Shown here: positions 41,311 to 50,368 of the stretch, one piece after another
How the letters are laid out: every line of letters starts with the position of its first letter
Position numbering within the stretch: the first letter of the stretch is position 1
From: Poriferisodalis sp026713105
Lineage (GTDB): Bacteria; Actinomycetota; Acidimicrobiia; Acidimicrobiales; Poriferisodalaceae
Direction of reading: 5' to 3'
Assembly: GCA_965115995.1 (NCBI GenBank)
Contig: OZ220472.1
Coordinates: 2,604,001-2,668,000, forward strand
DNA length: 64,000 nt
Position numbers and translations under genes: made by a program
The notes under the pieces: model-generated
Seen by the model: the letters and a program-made list of their open reading frames with translations, nothing else
Databases searched by the model: none
Told to the model about the DNA's origin: nothing

Positions 41311-41532
41311 GGCGGCTGAAACTAGTCGTGCGGCTGCTCGTTGAATCAAGCCCGCGGATCGATGTTGCACGCACGATGGCGTCGTAGCCACTGGCAGGAC
41401 CTGAAGCGGCGCTTCCCCGGCTGGCTAACCCTCCGCCGCATGAAGACTGCGCATGAAACAATTCTGGCCACGTGTGCTGCCAGCTTGGCTGGCCAGCAGT
41501 GAGCTTGAACTGAGAGCACGAGAGGTGTCAGG

Positions 41533-42354
41533 GTGGCGGTTGACGATGGTGGAGCAGCCGAAGCGTACGACGGTGTCTTTGAGGAGATCATTCAACGGCC
41601 ATGGCTGGCTATACCCAAGGCGCTTCAGGACGAAGCAGACCGGCGAAGACACCGTAACCAGCAGGGTCAGCTGTCCTCGGACGCGCCTGACGAGTGGGCA
41701 CTGCACGACACCTTCAAGTATCAGCGGGGCCACGCAGACGTCTTTCGCGAGGTCTATAGGACATCCCGCCACCATCCGCCGAGCAAGGGCGAACGCCTGA
41801 GCGTCATCGACATCGGGGCTGGCGCAGCCACGGTTGCCGTCGCCCTTGGCGAAGCCGGCGGCCGAGGATTCCGAGAGCGCATCGACTACTTGGGATTTGA
41901 TCCGAACCCAAGCATGCGCAGGCTCGGCGAGCAACTGCTCGAACACCTCGGTGCCGATTTCAGATCGGCGAGATTTGTGGAATCCCTCGACACCGTCGAT
42001 TTCGACGACCACGACCGATTGCTATTCACGTTCAGCTACGTGTCCCACCAAGAGGCGGTGGCAACGGCCGATATCGACCAGTGGGCATCACTGATCGGGC
42101 GAGCCGTCAGCCGATCGAATCGCGCTGTCGAACTGATGTACACGACCCCCAGCAATATCTTCAGCATCGAGTCCAAGATCCTTGTGCTCCGTCAGAGGCT
42201 CGAACAAGCAGGGCTTGAGCCAAGGATCGAGACCATCAACGTCAAGGTTCCTCGGAGATTTCCGGAACCGGACAGCCATGGCGGGCGCGTACAGTGGAAG
42301 CCAAGTCCCCACCTGTGGAAGGTGCAGGCAGAACGCTGGGTCTTGCGGGCATGA
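41533..42354 (+). CDS. Class I SAM-dependent methyltransferase
   Basis: A 273-residue protein, GTG start with only a weak ribosome site (start uncertain). The SAM-binding motif I is LSVIDIGAGAATVAVALGEA; then YLGFDPNPSMRRLGEQLL (acidic residue of motif II) and DHDRLLFTFSYVSHQEAV as motif IV. The layout resembles Rsm22-like or small-molecule methylases; the target is unclear. Its stop overlaps the ATG of the AlkB gene (ATGA), so the products probably work together, for example in nucleic-acid modification or repair. Confidence 0.8.
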   Translation: MAVDDGGAAEAYDGVFEEIIQRPWLAIPKALQDEADRRRHRNQQGQLSSDAPDEWALHDTFKYQRGHADVFREVYRTSRHHPPSKGERLSVIDIGAGAATVAVALGEAGGRGFRERIDYLGFDPNPSMRRLGEQLLEHLGADFRSARFVESLDTVDFDDHDRLLFTFSYVSHQEAVATADIDQWASLIGRAVSRSNRAVELMYTTPSNIFSIESKILVLRQRLEQAGLEPRIETINVKVPRRFPEPDSHGGRVQWKPSPHLWKVQAERWVLRA

Positions 42355-42983
42355 GTACGGAGCTATTGCTATTCGCGGAAGACGCAGCGGTAGGCCCCGA
42401 CGGGCTTGAGTATCACGAGGGTTTCTTGACTCCAGCGGAGGAAGTGGACCTGCTCACGCAGATTGACGCCTCCGAGTGGCTCACCGACCTCTCCAGGCGA
42501 GTACTGCACTTCGGTTTCAAGTACGACTACTCAAACCGCAGGCTTGACGAGACGGCTCGTATCGGGCCACTTCCAGAGTGGCTGACCTGCCTCGCTTTCA
42601 AAGTTCGCGAAGCGGCATCCGCCAGCGTGAAGCCGCTTCTGGACCAACAGCGGCCCTTCGAGCAGGCAATCATCAACGAGTACGAGCCCGGGCAAGGCAT
42701 CGCGCCTCACATCGACAGAGATTGCTTTGGTCCTGTCGTCGCGACGGTGAGCTTGGGATCGGGGATCAACATGGACTTCGTCCGTCGTGCGGCGGACGAG
42801 AATCACGTCGAGCGACTGGAGGCCCGCAGCCTGCTCCTGCTGAGCGGCGAGGCGCGCAGCGACTGGCGGCACAGTATTGCGAAACGAAGATCCGACGTAT
42901 GGAACAGACAGAAGTTCAAGCGTGAGCGGCGCGTCTCGATCACGTTTCGCACCATCGCTGATGTGAGGGTTACGCAGGACTGA
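42351..42983 (+). CDS. AlkB-like 2-oxoglutarate/Fe(II) dioxygenase
   Basis: A 210-residue protein from ATG 42351. The dioxygenase core has the iron ligands H120 and D122 (NEYEPGQGIAPHIDRDCFG) and distal H174 (SDWRHSIAKRRSD), and the 2-oxoglutarate/substrate arginines in RRVSITFRT near 194-200. This NxYxxGxxxxxHxD pattern is typical of AlkB-type demethylases that repair alkylated bases or modify tRNA. It overlaps the methyltransferase gene by ATGA. Eukaryotic ALKBH8 joins AlkB and methyltransferase domains in one protein, an analogy rather than evidence of the same reaction. The gap to the next gene (95 bp) shows no feature. Confidence 0.92.
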   Translation: MSTELLLFAEDAAVGPDGLEYHEGFLTPAEEVDLLTQIDASEWLTDLSRRVLHFGFKYDYSNRRLDETARIGPLPEWLTCLAFKVREAASASVKPLLDQQRPFEQAIINEYEPGQGIAPHIDRDCFGPVVATVSLGSGINMDFVRRAADENHVERLEARSLLLLSGEARSDWRHSIAKRRSDVWNRQKFKRERRVSITFRTIADVRVTQD

Positions 42984-43078
42984 TCCTGCCGACGCCATCC
43001 GCTCAACGGCTTACGCCAGCGGACGTCATAACGAGCGTGCTGCACTGACGAGAACGATTATGTTCGCTGCCAAGTGCG

Positions 43079-43795
43079 CTAATCGAACGCGGTCGCCATG
43101 AAGTTGCGGTACAGCTGCTCAGCATCGGCGGCGAAGCCCTTCATGCAACGGTCGGCGTCAGCAGCGAGCGCGTCCAGCGAACCTGGACCGAGCGTCGACT
43201 CCAGGGCTTCGCGGTACGCGTCGATGGCGCCCCAATTGCGTACCGTGTCGTTCTCCACCTCGACGTGGTACTGCATCGACCACGCCCGCTGGCCCGCCCG
43301 CATCGCCTGCACGCGGCATTCGGGGGAACTTGCGAGCACGACGGCGTCGTCGGGCGGCTGCGCGACCTGCACCGAATGCCATTGCAGCGCGTGCTGGCGG
43401 CCGCCCATCTGGTCGAAAATCGCGTCCTCGCGGCCTTGAGGTGTCAGATCAACCGCTCAGACGCCGATCTCGGGCGGGCGCTGGGGGCCGCATGTGCCGC
43501 CGAGCGCGTCGGCCAGCAGCTGGTGCCCCAAGCAGAGCCCGAGGAAGGGTCGCTGCAGTTCACGCACCCAGTGGCGTATGGCTCGCTTCTCCGGCACCAG
43601 CCAGGGGCACTCCTCCACATCCCACACGTCCATCGGGCCGCCCATGACCCACATGGCGTCGTAGTCCTCCAGAGGCGGGATGGACTCGCCTTCGTCGAGT
43701 TCCACGGAGGTCCACTCGACGCCGTCGTCCCGCAGGAAGTCGCGCAAGCGGCCCGGATGCTCGCAGTCGATGTGCTGAAGAACCAGGAGCCGCAT
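43079..43795 (-). pseudogene. Type 1 glutamine amidotransferase broken by an in-frame TGA
   Basis: The frame starts MRLLVLQHIDCEHPGRLRD (ATG 43793-43795) and has the nucleophile elbow LGLCLGHQLLADALGG of class I amidotransferases (GuaA-like). It meets TGA at 43457-43459 after PPEIGV. The same frame then continues AVDLTPQGREDAIFDQMGGR, HALQWHSV and the catalytic-histidine region AWSMQYHVEVE to 43079. Homologues read EIG…DLT without interruption, so a single substitution (for example CGA to TGA) separates two halves of one gene. It could be a recent pseudogene, a read error, or recoding. It follows the serine hydrolase gene by 32 bp on the same strand. Confidence 0.85.
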
Positions 43796-43827
43796 CGCCC
43801 CTGTTGCTACCACGTCCGCGGAGGCAA

Positions 43828-44967
43828 TCAGCCAGGCGTGGTGCAGAGGCCGGCGAGACTGCCGATTGCGGTGTCGCGGCGAGGCTGGCGGACCTCGTGC
43901 TCGTCGTAGCCGTTGGTGGTGTAGCCGAGCGACAGGCCAGTAGCCGGATCGGCCCAGGCGAGCTGCCCACCGGCACCGTTATGGCCGAACGCCATCGGCG
44001 ACACGGTGCGGCCCAGGCCGCGCATGTTCGACATGCCGTCGTCGCCTGCCAGGAAGAGCCCGATCGAGCGATTTGCGGGCATCCCCATCGGGTCGGGCAT
44101 CGTGTTGCGCACCTCGCCGGTGCCGACGGCCAACATCTCGGGGTCCCACAGTTCGTCGGGGTTGCCGAGCAGACCTTGGTAGAAGAGCGCCAGGTCGACC
44201 GCAGTGCCGAACCCTCCGCCACCGGGCACGCCCACCTCGCGCACTGACGGCTCGTTGAAGCGCAGGATCGCCTCGTTGGTGACCTCGGTCATGGGCAGTT
44301 CGCGCACGCCGAACGTCGCCTCGAGCTCGTCGGGAGTTGCCGGCTCGCCCACGAGGATCAGCTCCGCGATGCCGTCCTGATCCTCCGGTGCCAAGCCCAG
44401 CATGCGGGGCAGTCCCAGCGGCTCGGTGACCCTGTCGTGCACCTCGTCGCGGAAGTCGTTGCCGGTGACCGCGTTGATGATCTCGGCGAGCACCCAGTGC
44501 GCCGACGTCGGGTGGTACTCGTACCTCGTGCCGGGTTCCCAATTCAGGCGCCAGTTCGCCATGGCGACCAGCCGCGACTCCGACATGTCCCATTCCGGCG
44601 GCTTCAGCGGAGCGTGCGGGAAGCCCGACGTGTGCAGCATCACCTGTTCGACGGTGATCTGGTCCTTGCCGTTCTCGCCAAAGGCCGGCACGTAGCTGGC
44701 CGCTGTCGCGTCGAGATTCACCAGGCCTTCGCTGATGAGCTGCCACATCGTCGAGGCCACGAACGGCTTGGTGGCCGAGAAGATGCAGTAGCGGGTGTCG
44801 TCGGTGGCGTCGCCGTAGGTGGCCTGCGCAACGATCTCGCCCTCGAAGCCGACGGCCACCTGGCAGCTCGGCAGCAGCCCCGATTCGACCTCGCGCTTGC
44901 AGCGGTCGAGCAGCGCGTCGAGGCGGGATGGTTGGACAGTGGATGGGGCGTCAGTTGTAGTGCTCAC
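43828..44967 (-). CDS. Serine hydrolase, beta-lactamase class C family
   Basis: A 379-residue protein beginning with GTG 44965-44967. The SxxK nucleophile motif is SATK (64-67) in RYCIFSATKPFVASTMWQLI, the base tyrosine motif is around YHPTSAHW (Y152), and the third motif appears as FGHNGAGGQLAWAD (HxG). There is no signal peptide, so the enzyme is cytoplasmic and more likely an esterase or amidase (EstB/LovD-like) than a resistance beta-lactamase. It is first in a two-gene unit with the broken amidotransferase and divergent from the LLM oxidoreductase across about 155 bp. Confidence 0.92.
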   Translation of the reverse strand: MSTTTDAPSTVQPSRLDALLDRCKREVESGLLPSCQVAVGFEGEIVAQATYGDATDDTRYCIFSATKPFVASTMWQLISEGLVNLDATAASYVPAFGENGKDQITVEQVMLHTSGFPHAPLKPPEWDMSESRLVAMANWRLNWEPGTRYEYHPTSAHWVLAEIINAVTGNDFRDEVHDRVTEPLGLPRMLGLAPEDQDGIAELILVGEPATPDELEATFGVRELPMTEVTNEAILRFNEPSVREVGVPGGGGFGTAVDLALFYQGLLGNPDELWDPEMLAVGTGEVRNTMPDPMGMPANRSIGLFLAGDDGMSNMRGLGRTVSPMAFGHNGAGGQLAWADPATGLSLGYTTNGYDEHEVRQPRRDTAIGSLAGLCTTPG

Positions 44968-45122
44968 GGCCTTGGCCTAGCACCCGCGGCTACCGTCTCG
45001 CTTCACATCCGGCCCGCAGATGCACATGAGGCTGAGCCGAATGGCGAAGCCGTGGCCCGAACGGCCCGTGAGCGCAATCGCATGAGACAGGGAACATGAG
45101 CGGGAAGCAGCAGGGGGACGCA

Positions 45123-46055
45123 ATGAGCGACAGCACACCGGCCGACGGCAACATCGAATTCGGGCTGGCGATACGCCGCAGCGACGACATCGCCGGACAG
45201 GCCCGCGAGATCGAAGCACTCGGCTACGACTACGCCACCACCGGTGAGCACGTCTTCTTCCATGTGCCCACCTCGAACGGCTTCATCTCGCTGGCGGTCG
45301 CGGCGGGCGCCACCACGACGCTGAAGCTGATGACATCCATCACGCTGATCCCGCTCTACCCGGCGGCGCTGTGCGCAAAGCTCGCGGCCGCGCTCGACGT
45401 GGCATCGGGCGGGCGCTTCCACCTCGGCGTCGGCGTCGGCGGCGAGTATCCGTCGGAATTCGAGGCCTGCGACGTGCCGGTGCGCGAGCGCGGCGCCCGC
45501 ACGAACGAGGCACTCGAGATCATGCAGCGCCTGTGGACCGAGGACGATGTCACCTTCGAGGGCCGCTTCAACACGCTGTCGGGGGTCACACTCGCTCCCA
45601 AGCCCGCCTCGCCGCCGCCGATCTGGGTGTCGGGCCGCCAAGACGCCGCGTGGAAGCGGGCGGCTCGCTACGGCGACGGCTGGCTGCCGTACATGTACAC
45701 GCCTGAACGCCTTGCGCAATCGATCGAGGCCATTGCGGGGTACCGGGCAGAAGCAGGCAATCCGACACCGGTCGAGTCCGGCATGTTCGTGTTCTTTTGC
45801 TGTCACGAAGACAACGACACCGCCGTCGAGTACGCAGCGGAGCGCCTGTCGAAGCAGTACGCCCAGGACTTCTCCCAGCTCGTGCACAAGTTCGCCATCG
45901 CGGGCGACCCCGACCGGTGCGTTGCACGTCTGCGCGAGTACATCGACGCCGGGGCCCGCACCGTCGTGCTCAGCGCGGCCTCCCCGATGCATTACATAGA
46001 GGAGAGCGAGCGATTCATGGCAGCCGAGGTGCTTCCACGAATCCGCGGCCAATAG
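45123..46055 (+). CDS. LLM-class flavin-dependent oxidoreductase (luciferase-like)
   Basis: A protein of about 310 residues with the luciferase-like TIM barrel: IEFGLAIRRSDDIAGQAREI, YATTGEHVFFHVP, LTSITLIPLYPAALCAKLAA-like strands, SGGRFHLGVGVGGEYPSEFE, then APKPASPPPIWVSG. It binds FMN or coenzyme F420 and oxidises a small substrate. The ATG at 45123 follows a GGGGGA ribosome site at good spacing; an ATG nine codons earlier (45096) is an alternative. An acyl-CoA synthetase gene follows 33 bp downstream, so the pair may act in one catabolic pathway. Confidence 0.92.
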   Translation: MSDSTPADGNIEFGLAIRRSDDIAGQAREIEALGYDYATTGEHVFFHVPTSNGFISLAVAAGATTTLKLMTSITLIPLYPAALCAKLAAALDVASGGRFHLGVGVGGEYPSEFEACDVPVRERGARTNEALEIMQRLWTEDDVTFEGRFNTLSGVTLAPKPASPPPIWVSGRQDAAWKRAARYGDGWLPYMYTPERLAQSIEAIAGYRAEAGNPTPVESGMFVFFCCHEDNDTAVEYAAERLSKQYAQDFSQLVHKFAIAGDPDRCVARLREYIDAGARTVVLSAASPMHYIEESERFMAAEVLPRIRGQ

Positions 46056-46088
46056 GCGGCCTCGCTGGGACGCGGGGGTGAATATCAA

Positions 46089-47783
46089 GTGACGGCAAAG
46101 CGATTCTTCGAGACGACGCTCCAAGCAGAGCGCATCGACGAACTAGGCGCTTCGGGCGCGTGGCCGAACCGGCTGCTCGACGATCAGATCACCAAGTGGT
46201 CCGCTGAGCGGTCCAGCGAACCGGTCATCACCGACCGCTTCGGCACGATGACTTGGGGCGAGTTCGGTGCCGAGGTGGACGCAGCCAGCAAGGGTCTGCT
46301 GGAGATCGGCGTCCGCCCCGGCGTGATCGTGCAACTCCAACTGCCGAATTGGCGCCACTTTGTCGTGGCTGCGATGGCTTGCGACCGGATCGGTGCCGTG
46401 GTCAATCCAGTCGCCCCGATCTTCCGGCACAACGAAGTTACTGTCATGAGCGAGCTCGGCCGGCCGCTGGTCGTCATCACCGCCGACAGCTATCGCGGAT
46501 TCGGCCTAGCGCAGATGCACGCCGAGCTGCGCGAGCGCTGTGAATGGGTGTCGGAGCTGGTGGTCGTGCCAGGTCCCTCGGTGGATACGACCGACTCAAT
46601 GGAGGACGAGTCGTGGCTGCCCGCCGATGCGATGACCTGGGAAGACCTGATCGAGGAGGGCCGCTTCTCGTCCTACGACCGCTCCGCTGTCGACCTGTGC
46701 CGGCCGGGCCCCAACGACGTCTGCGAGATGATGTTCACCTCGGGTACCACCGGGATGCCCAAGGGTGTCATGCACACGCACAACATCCTGTCGGTGGCCG
46801 TCGACGCCTTCGTGAACACCGTCTGCGAGGGACTTGAGCCCCATCCGGGTTCGGGTGCGCCCCAGGCGTATGTCTGCCATATGGCATCCACCCTCGGCCA
46901 CCAGACCGGGTACCTCTACGGCATGCGATTGCCGCTGCATATCGGCGGTCATGTTGTCTTTCAGGATGTGTGGGACCCGGTCGAGTTCGTGGGCCTCATC
47001 GAGAAACACCGGATCCAACTATCGATGGGCGCGACGCCATTTCTCGCCGATGTGCTCAACGTCGGGAACCTGGCCGATCATGACCTGTCGTCGTGGCAGC
47101 GATTCCTGTGCGCCGGAGCGGCAATACCGCGCCCGATGCTCGAACGCGCCCTCGAGCTGCTGCCGGCTTGCACCGTGCTGCCCGGCTGGGGCATGACCGA
47201 ATGCGGCCTGCTGACGGTAGGCCGGCCCAGCGATCCGCTCGAGCGTCGGCTCACCGACGGCCGGGCGGTGAACGACAACGAGGTGCGCGTCGTCGACGAA
47301 GCGGGCGATCCGGTGACCGATGTCGAAGGCGACCTGCAGTGCCGCGGTGCTGCGATGTTCGCCGGCTACATGGCAGGCCGGGAGTTCACCTCCCAGCACT
47401 GGACTGACGGCTGGTTCGACACGGGCGACCGGGCGATCATGAACGCCGACGGTTACATCGCCATCGCGGGCCGTTCCAAGGACCTCGTCATCCGCGGCGG
47501 AGAGAACGTGCCAGTCAAAGAGGTCGAGGACGTGCTGCTGCGCCACCCTGCGGTGGGCGTGGTGGCCATCGTCGCCAAACCGCACGAGCGACTCGGCGAG
47601 ATCGGCTGCGCCTTCGTGCAGCCAGTCGGCGACCCGCCGACGCTCGCCGACCTCACGGACTTCTTGGACTCCCAGAACGTGACCCGTCAGTTCTGGCCCG
47701 AAGAGCTCGTGATCGTCGACGACTTCCCGATGACGCCGAGCGGCAAGATCCAGAAGTACCGGCTGCGTGAGCACTTCGACTGA
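46089..47783 (+). CDS. AMP-forming acyl-CoA synthetase
   Basis: A 564-residue adenylate-forming enzyme beginning with GTG. The P-loop is MFTSGTTGMPKGVMHTH near residue 215, the A5 motif GWGMTECG, the A7-A8 region WFDTGDRAIMNADGYIAIAGRSKDLVIRGGE (hinge GRSKD), and the A10 lysine is in PSGKIQKYRLRE near 551. It activates a carboxylic acid with ATP and then loads CoA. The N-terminal half resembles cyclohexanecarboxylate or medium-chain acid CoA ligases. It is coupled to the LLM oxidoreductase upstream. It supplies acyl-CoA that the regional CoA-transferases and thiolase could use. Confidence 0.94.
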   Translation: MTAKRFFETTLQAERIDELGASGAWPNRLLDDQITKWSAERSSEPVITDRFGTMTWGEFGAEVDAASKGLLEIGVRPGVIVQLQLPNWRHFVVAAMACDRIGAVVNPVAPIFRHNEVTVMSELGRPLVVITADSYRGFGLAQMHAELRERCEWVSELVVVPGPSVDTTDSMEDESWLPADAMTWEDLIEEGRFSSYDRSAVDLCRPGPNDVCEMMFTSGTTGMPKGVMHTHNILSVAVDAFVNTVCEGLEPHPGSGAPQAYVCHMASTLGHQTGYLYGMRLPLHIGGHVVFQDVWDPVEFVGLIEKHRIQLSMGATPFLADVLNVGNLADHDLSSWQRFLCAGAAIPRPMLERALELLPACTVLPGWGMTECGLLTVGRPSDPLERRLTDGRAVNDNEVRVVDEAGDPVTDVEGDLQCRGAAMFAGYMAGREFTSQHWTDGWFDTGDRAIMNADGYIAIAGRSKDLVIRGGENVPVKEVEDVLLRHPAVGVVAIVAKPHERLGEIGCAFVQPVGDPPTLADLTDFLDSQNVTRQFWPEELVIVDDFPMTPSGKIQKYRLREHFD

Positions 47784-47872
47784 GGAGCGGCGCGTGAGAG
47801 TGCGTCTGCAGCGGCGGCAACCGTACCTACCAGCTCGAATCCTCAGAGACAGAGCTGCTTGGCAACGACGTG

Positions 47873-47887
47873 ACCAGTCCTACTGGT
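47873..47887 (-). terminator. Candidate hairpin at the end of the glycosidase-like gene
   Basis: ACCAGT (47873-47878) and ACTGGT (47882-47887) are exact inverted repeats with a 3-nt loop, overlapping the TAG stop of the minus-strand gene. No T-run follows. Confidence 0.3.
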
Positions 47888-49868
47888 TGTATGAGACGGG
47901 AATGCCGTCGCTCGTGTAGGTGACTTGGGGGTCCCACAGCAGCCAGTCGCTGATGCCGAGATCGGCTGCGGCGTCGATCTGGGCGCGCACCTCGGCGGGG
48001 CCGTAGTCGACCCGCATCGTGAAGTCCTGCAGCCACGGCACAACCGCAGTGTTGGTACCAGCCAGTACGTCCTGGAAGTCTGCCAGCGACGCGTAGGTGA
48101 TGTCATAGGGCTGCGCTTCGGGATGCGCCACGCCGTACTCGCCCCGGCCCCAGTGCGACGGGTACACCATGGGTGCCACGTAGTCGACGTGATCGGACAT
48201 GGCGCCGATGTCCTGCGCTATGAACTCGCCGCGCCGCGCGGAGATGCCGAACACCGAGACGCCATGGAACACCTGCGCTTCGCGCAGCATCCCGCCCGCC
48301 TCAGCAAGGAAGCTCACGATGATCGGTGATGGGTCGCCACCGTCCCACCCGGGGATCCGCATGCCGCTCAGGTCGCCCTCCGGCCGGCGCATGTAATCCC
48401 AGAGAACGTCATCGATGCCGGCCTCAGCAGCCTCAGCAGCGATGTCCAGGTTGTACTGCCGCACCACGGAGTGATGGAAGTTGGTGAATCCGCCGTATTT
48501 CGCCAACGGGCGCCCGTCGGGCGTCTGCAGCACCCAGTCCAGGTTGCCGTGCTCGACGGCGTAGCGAGTGAGCGTCGGGTCGTTGAATGCCACGATGCGC
48601 CCGATGACTCGCACCCCCAAGTCGTGCAACTCGTCGATGACGTCCGCAAGGTCGTACAACTCTCTCGACGCACCTGCCAGTTGGGCGAGGCTGACATCGG
48701 TCCGATGACCGATACGGCCGTCTTCGTCCTTGAGATCGAGTTGGACGGTGTTGATGCGACCTTGGTCGATGAGTTCCAGCACCGACGAACGCAGTCCGTC
48801 ATGGTCCCACGCCGCTGCGGTGACGTGAACCCCAGTGGTGTGCGGGTAGCCGATCGGGATGATGACGTCGAAAGCGGTGCTGTTGCCTGCGGCGTCAGTT
48901 GCGATCACCGGAATCGGGCCGCCTGGAGGGCTCTCCAAGGTGAGGCTGAACGAACCCGTCGTGGTGTCGAGCCGTTGGTCCCCGATCTGCAGGGCTGCCC
49001 CCGCTTCGACGGTCCCGCTCAAGACCACCGGTTCGCCCAGCGTCACCGGGTCGAAGACTCTCGGCAAATCCACCGTCGGGGGCGTCCCATCGACGGTGAA
49101 CGTCAACTCGGTCCCTGCTGTGCCGAAAAAGCGCCGATTGACATCGAACGCGACGATGTGCGTGCCTTCAGTCAGCTCCGGCAGCGGCCACACGATGCGG
49201 TTGTCGTAACGCTGCACGCCGCCCACCGGGAAGCCGTCGAGCAGCATCTGCGCTGAGGTGGCATCACCGCCGTCCACGACGAACTCCAGGACGGTTCCGT
49301 CCAGTTGCGACGGCCGCAGCATCGCACCGTCGTTGATTCCTGAGACAGTGATCTCGGTGACGCGCAAGGCATTCATCGCCACGAAGCCCACGCCGATCGT
49401 GGCGACGACGAGCGCGGCGGCGATGATCGCTCGGCCGCCGCGGCGCCGCGGCGGCGGCCCTGCCATGCCGCTGATCGCTCGGTCGGCCACCCGGCGAGCA
49501 CGTCGGCTCAGGCCGCTCGCATACAGCGGAGTCTCGGCCTTCGGCGGACGCCACGGGAAGCCCCAGCCCTCCGCTGGATCGGCCGGACCGGTCGCCTCAT
49601 GGACCTGGTCGGCATCTGAGAGGTCGTTTCCGACCAGCGACGGCCCAACTTCGTGACCGTGCCGAGTGAGCACCCAGCGTGCGCCTCGCAGCCCCGGCAC
49701 CGAGGCTGCTTGGGTCGCAAAGCCGGCCTGCTGCAGCGTGCCCAACGAATTCTGCACCGTCTGACGGTCCAAAGCGGCCGAAGCGCTGATCTCGCCGATC
49801 TCGGCCGAACCCCCCCGGGTCAGCAGCTCGCGCAGGACGCGCCGGTCGGCTGGTGCCAATAACGGCAT
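47880..49868 (-). CDS. Winged-helix / transmembrane / DUF4015 glycosidase-like fusion protein
   Basis: A 662-residue protein with three parts. Residues 1-75 look like a winged helix (LAPADRRVLRELLTRGGSAE, DRQTVQNSLGTLQQAGF, WVLTRHGHEVG). A proline/arginine linker leads to one membrane span near 148-170 (AIIAAALVVATIGVGFVAMN). Outside are immunoglobulin-like strands (two repeats, residues about 190-335) and a TIM-barrel domain of the DUF4015 putative glycosyl hydrolase type (QLDLKDEDGRIGH, VIGRIVAFNDP, DDVLWDYMRRPEG, YVAPMVYPSHWGRGEYGV). It may be a membrane-bound sensor linking polysaccharide recognition to DNA binding; this is inference. It lies 37 bp after queF on the same strand. Confidence 0.8.
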   Translation of the reverse strand: MPLLAPADRRVLRELLTRGGSAEIGEISASAALDRQTVQNSLGTLQQAGFATQAASVPGLRGARWVLTRHGHEVGPSLVGNDLSDADQVHEATGPADPAEGWGFPWRPPKAETPLYASGLSRRARRVADRAISGMAGPPPRRRGGRAIIAAALVVATIGVGFVAMNALRVTEITVSGINDGAMLRPSQLDGTVLEFVVDGGDATSAQMLLDGFPVGGVQRYDNRIVWPLPELTEGTHIVAFDVNRRFFGTAGTELTFTVDGTPPTVDLPRVFDPVTLGEPVVLSGTVEAGAALQIGDQRLDTTTGSFSLTLESPPGGPIPVIATDAAGNSTAFDVIIPIGYPHTTGVHVTAAAWDHDGLRSSVLELIDQGRINTVQLDLKDEDGRIGHRTDVSLAQLAGASRELYDLADVIDELHDLGVRVIGRIVAFNDPTLTRYAVEHGNLDWVLQTPDGRPLAKYGGFTNFHHSVVRQYNLDIAAEAAEAGIDDVLWDYMRRPEGDLSGMRIPGWDGGDPSPIIVSFLAEAGGMLREAQVFHGVSVFGISARRGEFIAQDIGAMSDHVDYVAPMVYPSHWGRGEYGVAHPEAQPYDITYASLADFQDVLAGTNTAVVPWLQDFTMRVDYGPAEVRAQIDAAADLGISDWLLWDPQVTYTSDGIPVSYNQ

Positions 49869-49905
49869 CAGATCGAGTGTATTGAGGCCGCTAGACGGCC
49901 TTCAG

Positions 49906-50289
49906 TCATTCGCCGGCGGTATCGACCAGCGACGCCCGGGCGGGATGGCGGGCGGTGACGGTGGTCGTGATGCCGCCCCGGACGAGCCAGCGCGTCTGCA
50001 CCGTGGCCTGTTGGGGGGCGACGGCAGCCACCAAGTCGTCGAGGATGCGGTTGGTGACGGCCTCGTGATGGACGGGTTCATCCCGGTAGCTCCACAGGTA
50101 GAGCTTCAGCGATTTCAGTTCCACAATGAGCCGATCGGGGATGTAGGCGATCTCCACCGTCGCGAAGTCGGGCTGACCCGTAACCGGGCAGACACAGGTC
50201 AGCTCGGGGGTCGTGCATCGCACCTCATAGTCGCGCTGCGGGTAGGGATCTTCGATCGCAATGAGATCCTTGGACGGCTCGCTTGGCAT
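49906..50289 (-). CDS. queF: NADPH-dependent 7-cyano-7-deazaguanine reductase
   Basis: A 127-residue short-form QueF from ATG 50287-50289 with GAGGAG 7 nt upstream. The catalytic nucleophile C34 lies in TCVCPVTGQPDFATVEIAYIP with D41, and the substrate/NADPH segment is VELKSLKLYLWSYRDEPVHHE. It reduces the nitrile of preQ0 to preQ1 in queuosine biosynthesis. No other queuosine genes lie in the window. It sits between an IMPDH/GMP-reductase homologue (80 bp upstream) and the DUF4015 fusion (37 bp downstream). The annotation is confident; whether it feeds tRNA queuosine or a DNA deazaguanine pathway is not shown. Confidence 0.95.
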   Translation of the reverse strand: MPSEPSKDLIAIEDPYPQRDYEVRCTTPELTCVCPVTGQPDFATVEIAYIPDRLIVELKSLKLYLWSYRDEPVHHEAVTNRILDDLVAAVAPQQATVQTRWLVRGGITTTVTARHPARASLVDTAGE

Positions 50290-50368
50290 TGCGACACTCC
50301 TCGGTGGGCTGGGCATTCGCCCGGCGGCACCCCGTCGGGATCGGGACAAAAGGGAGTCTCGGCCCAGA

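Noticed and set aside
43079..43459. Two separate amidotransferase-related genes
   Set aside because: The halves are in one frame, split by a single TGA, and neither contains the complete catalytic Cys and His set.
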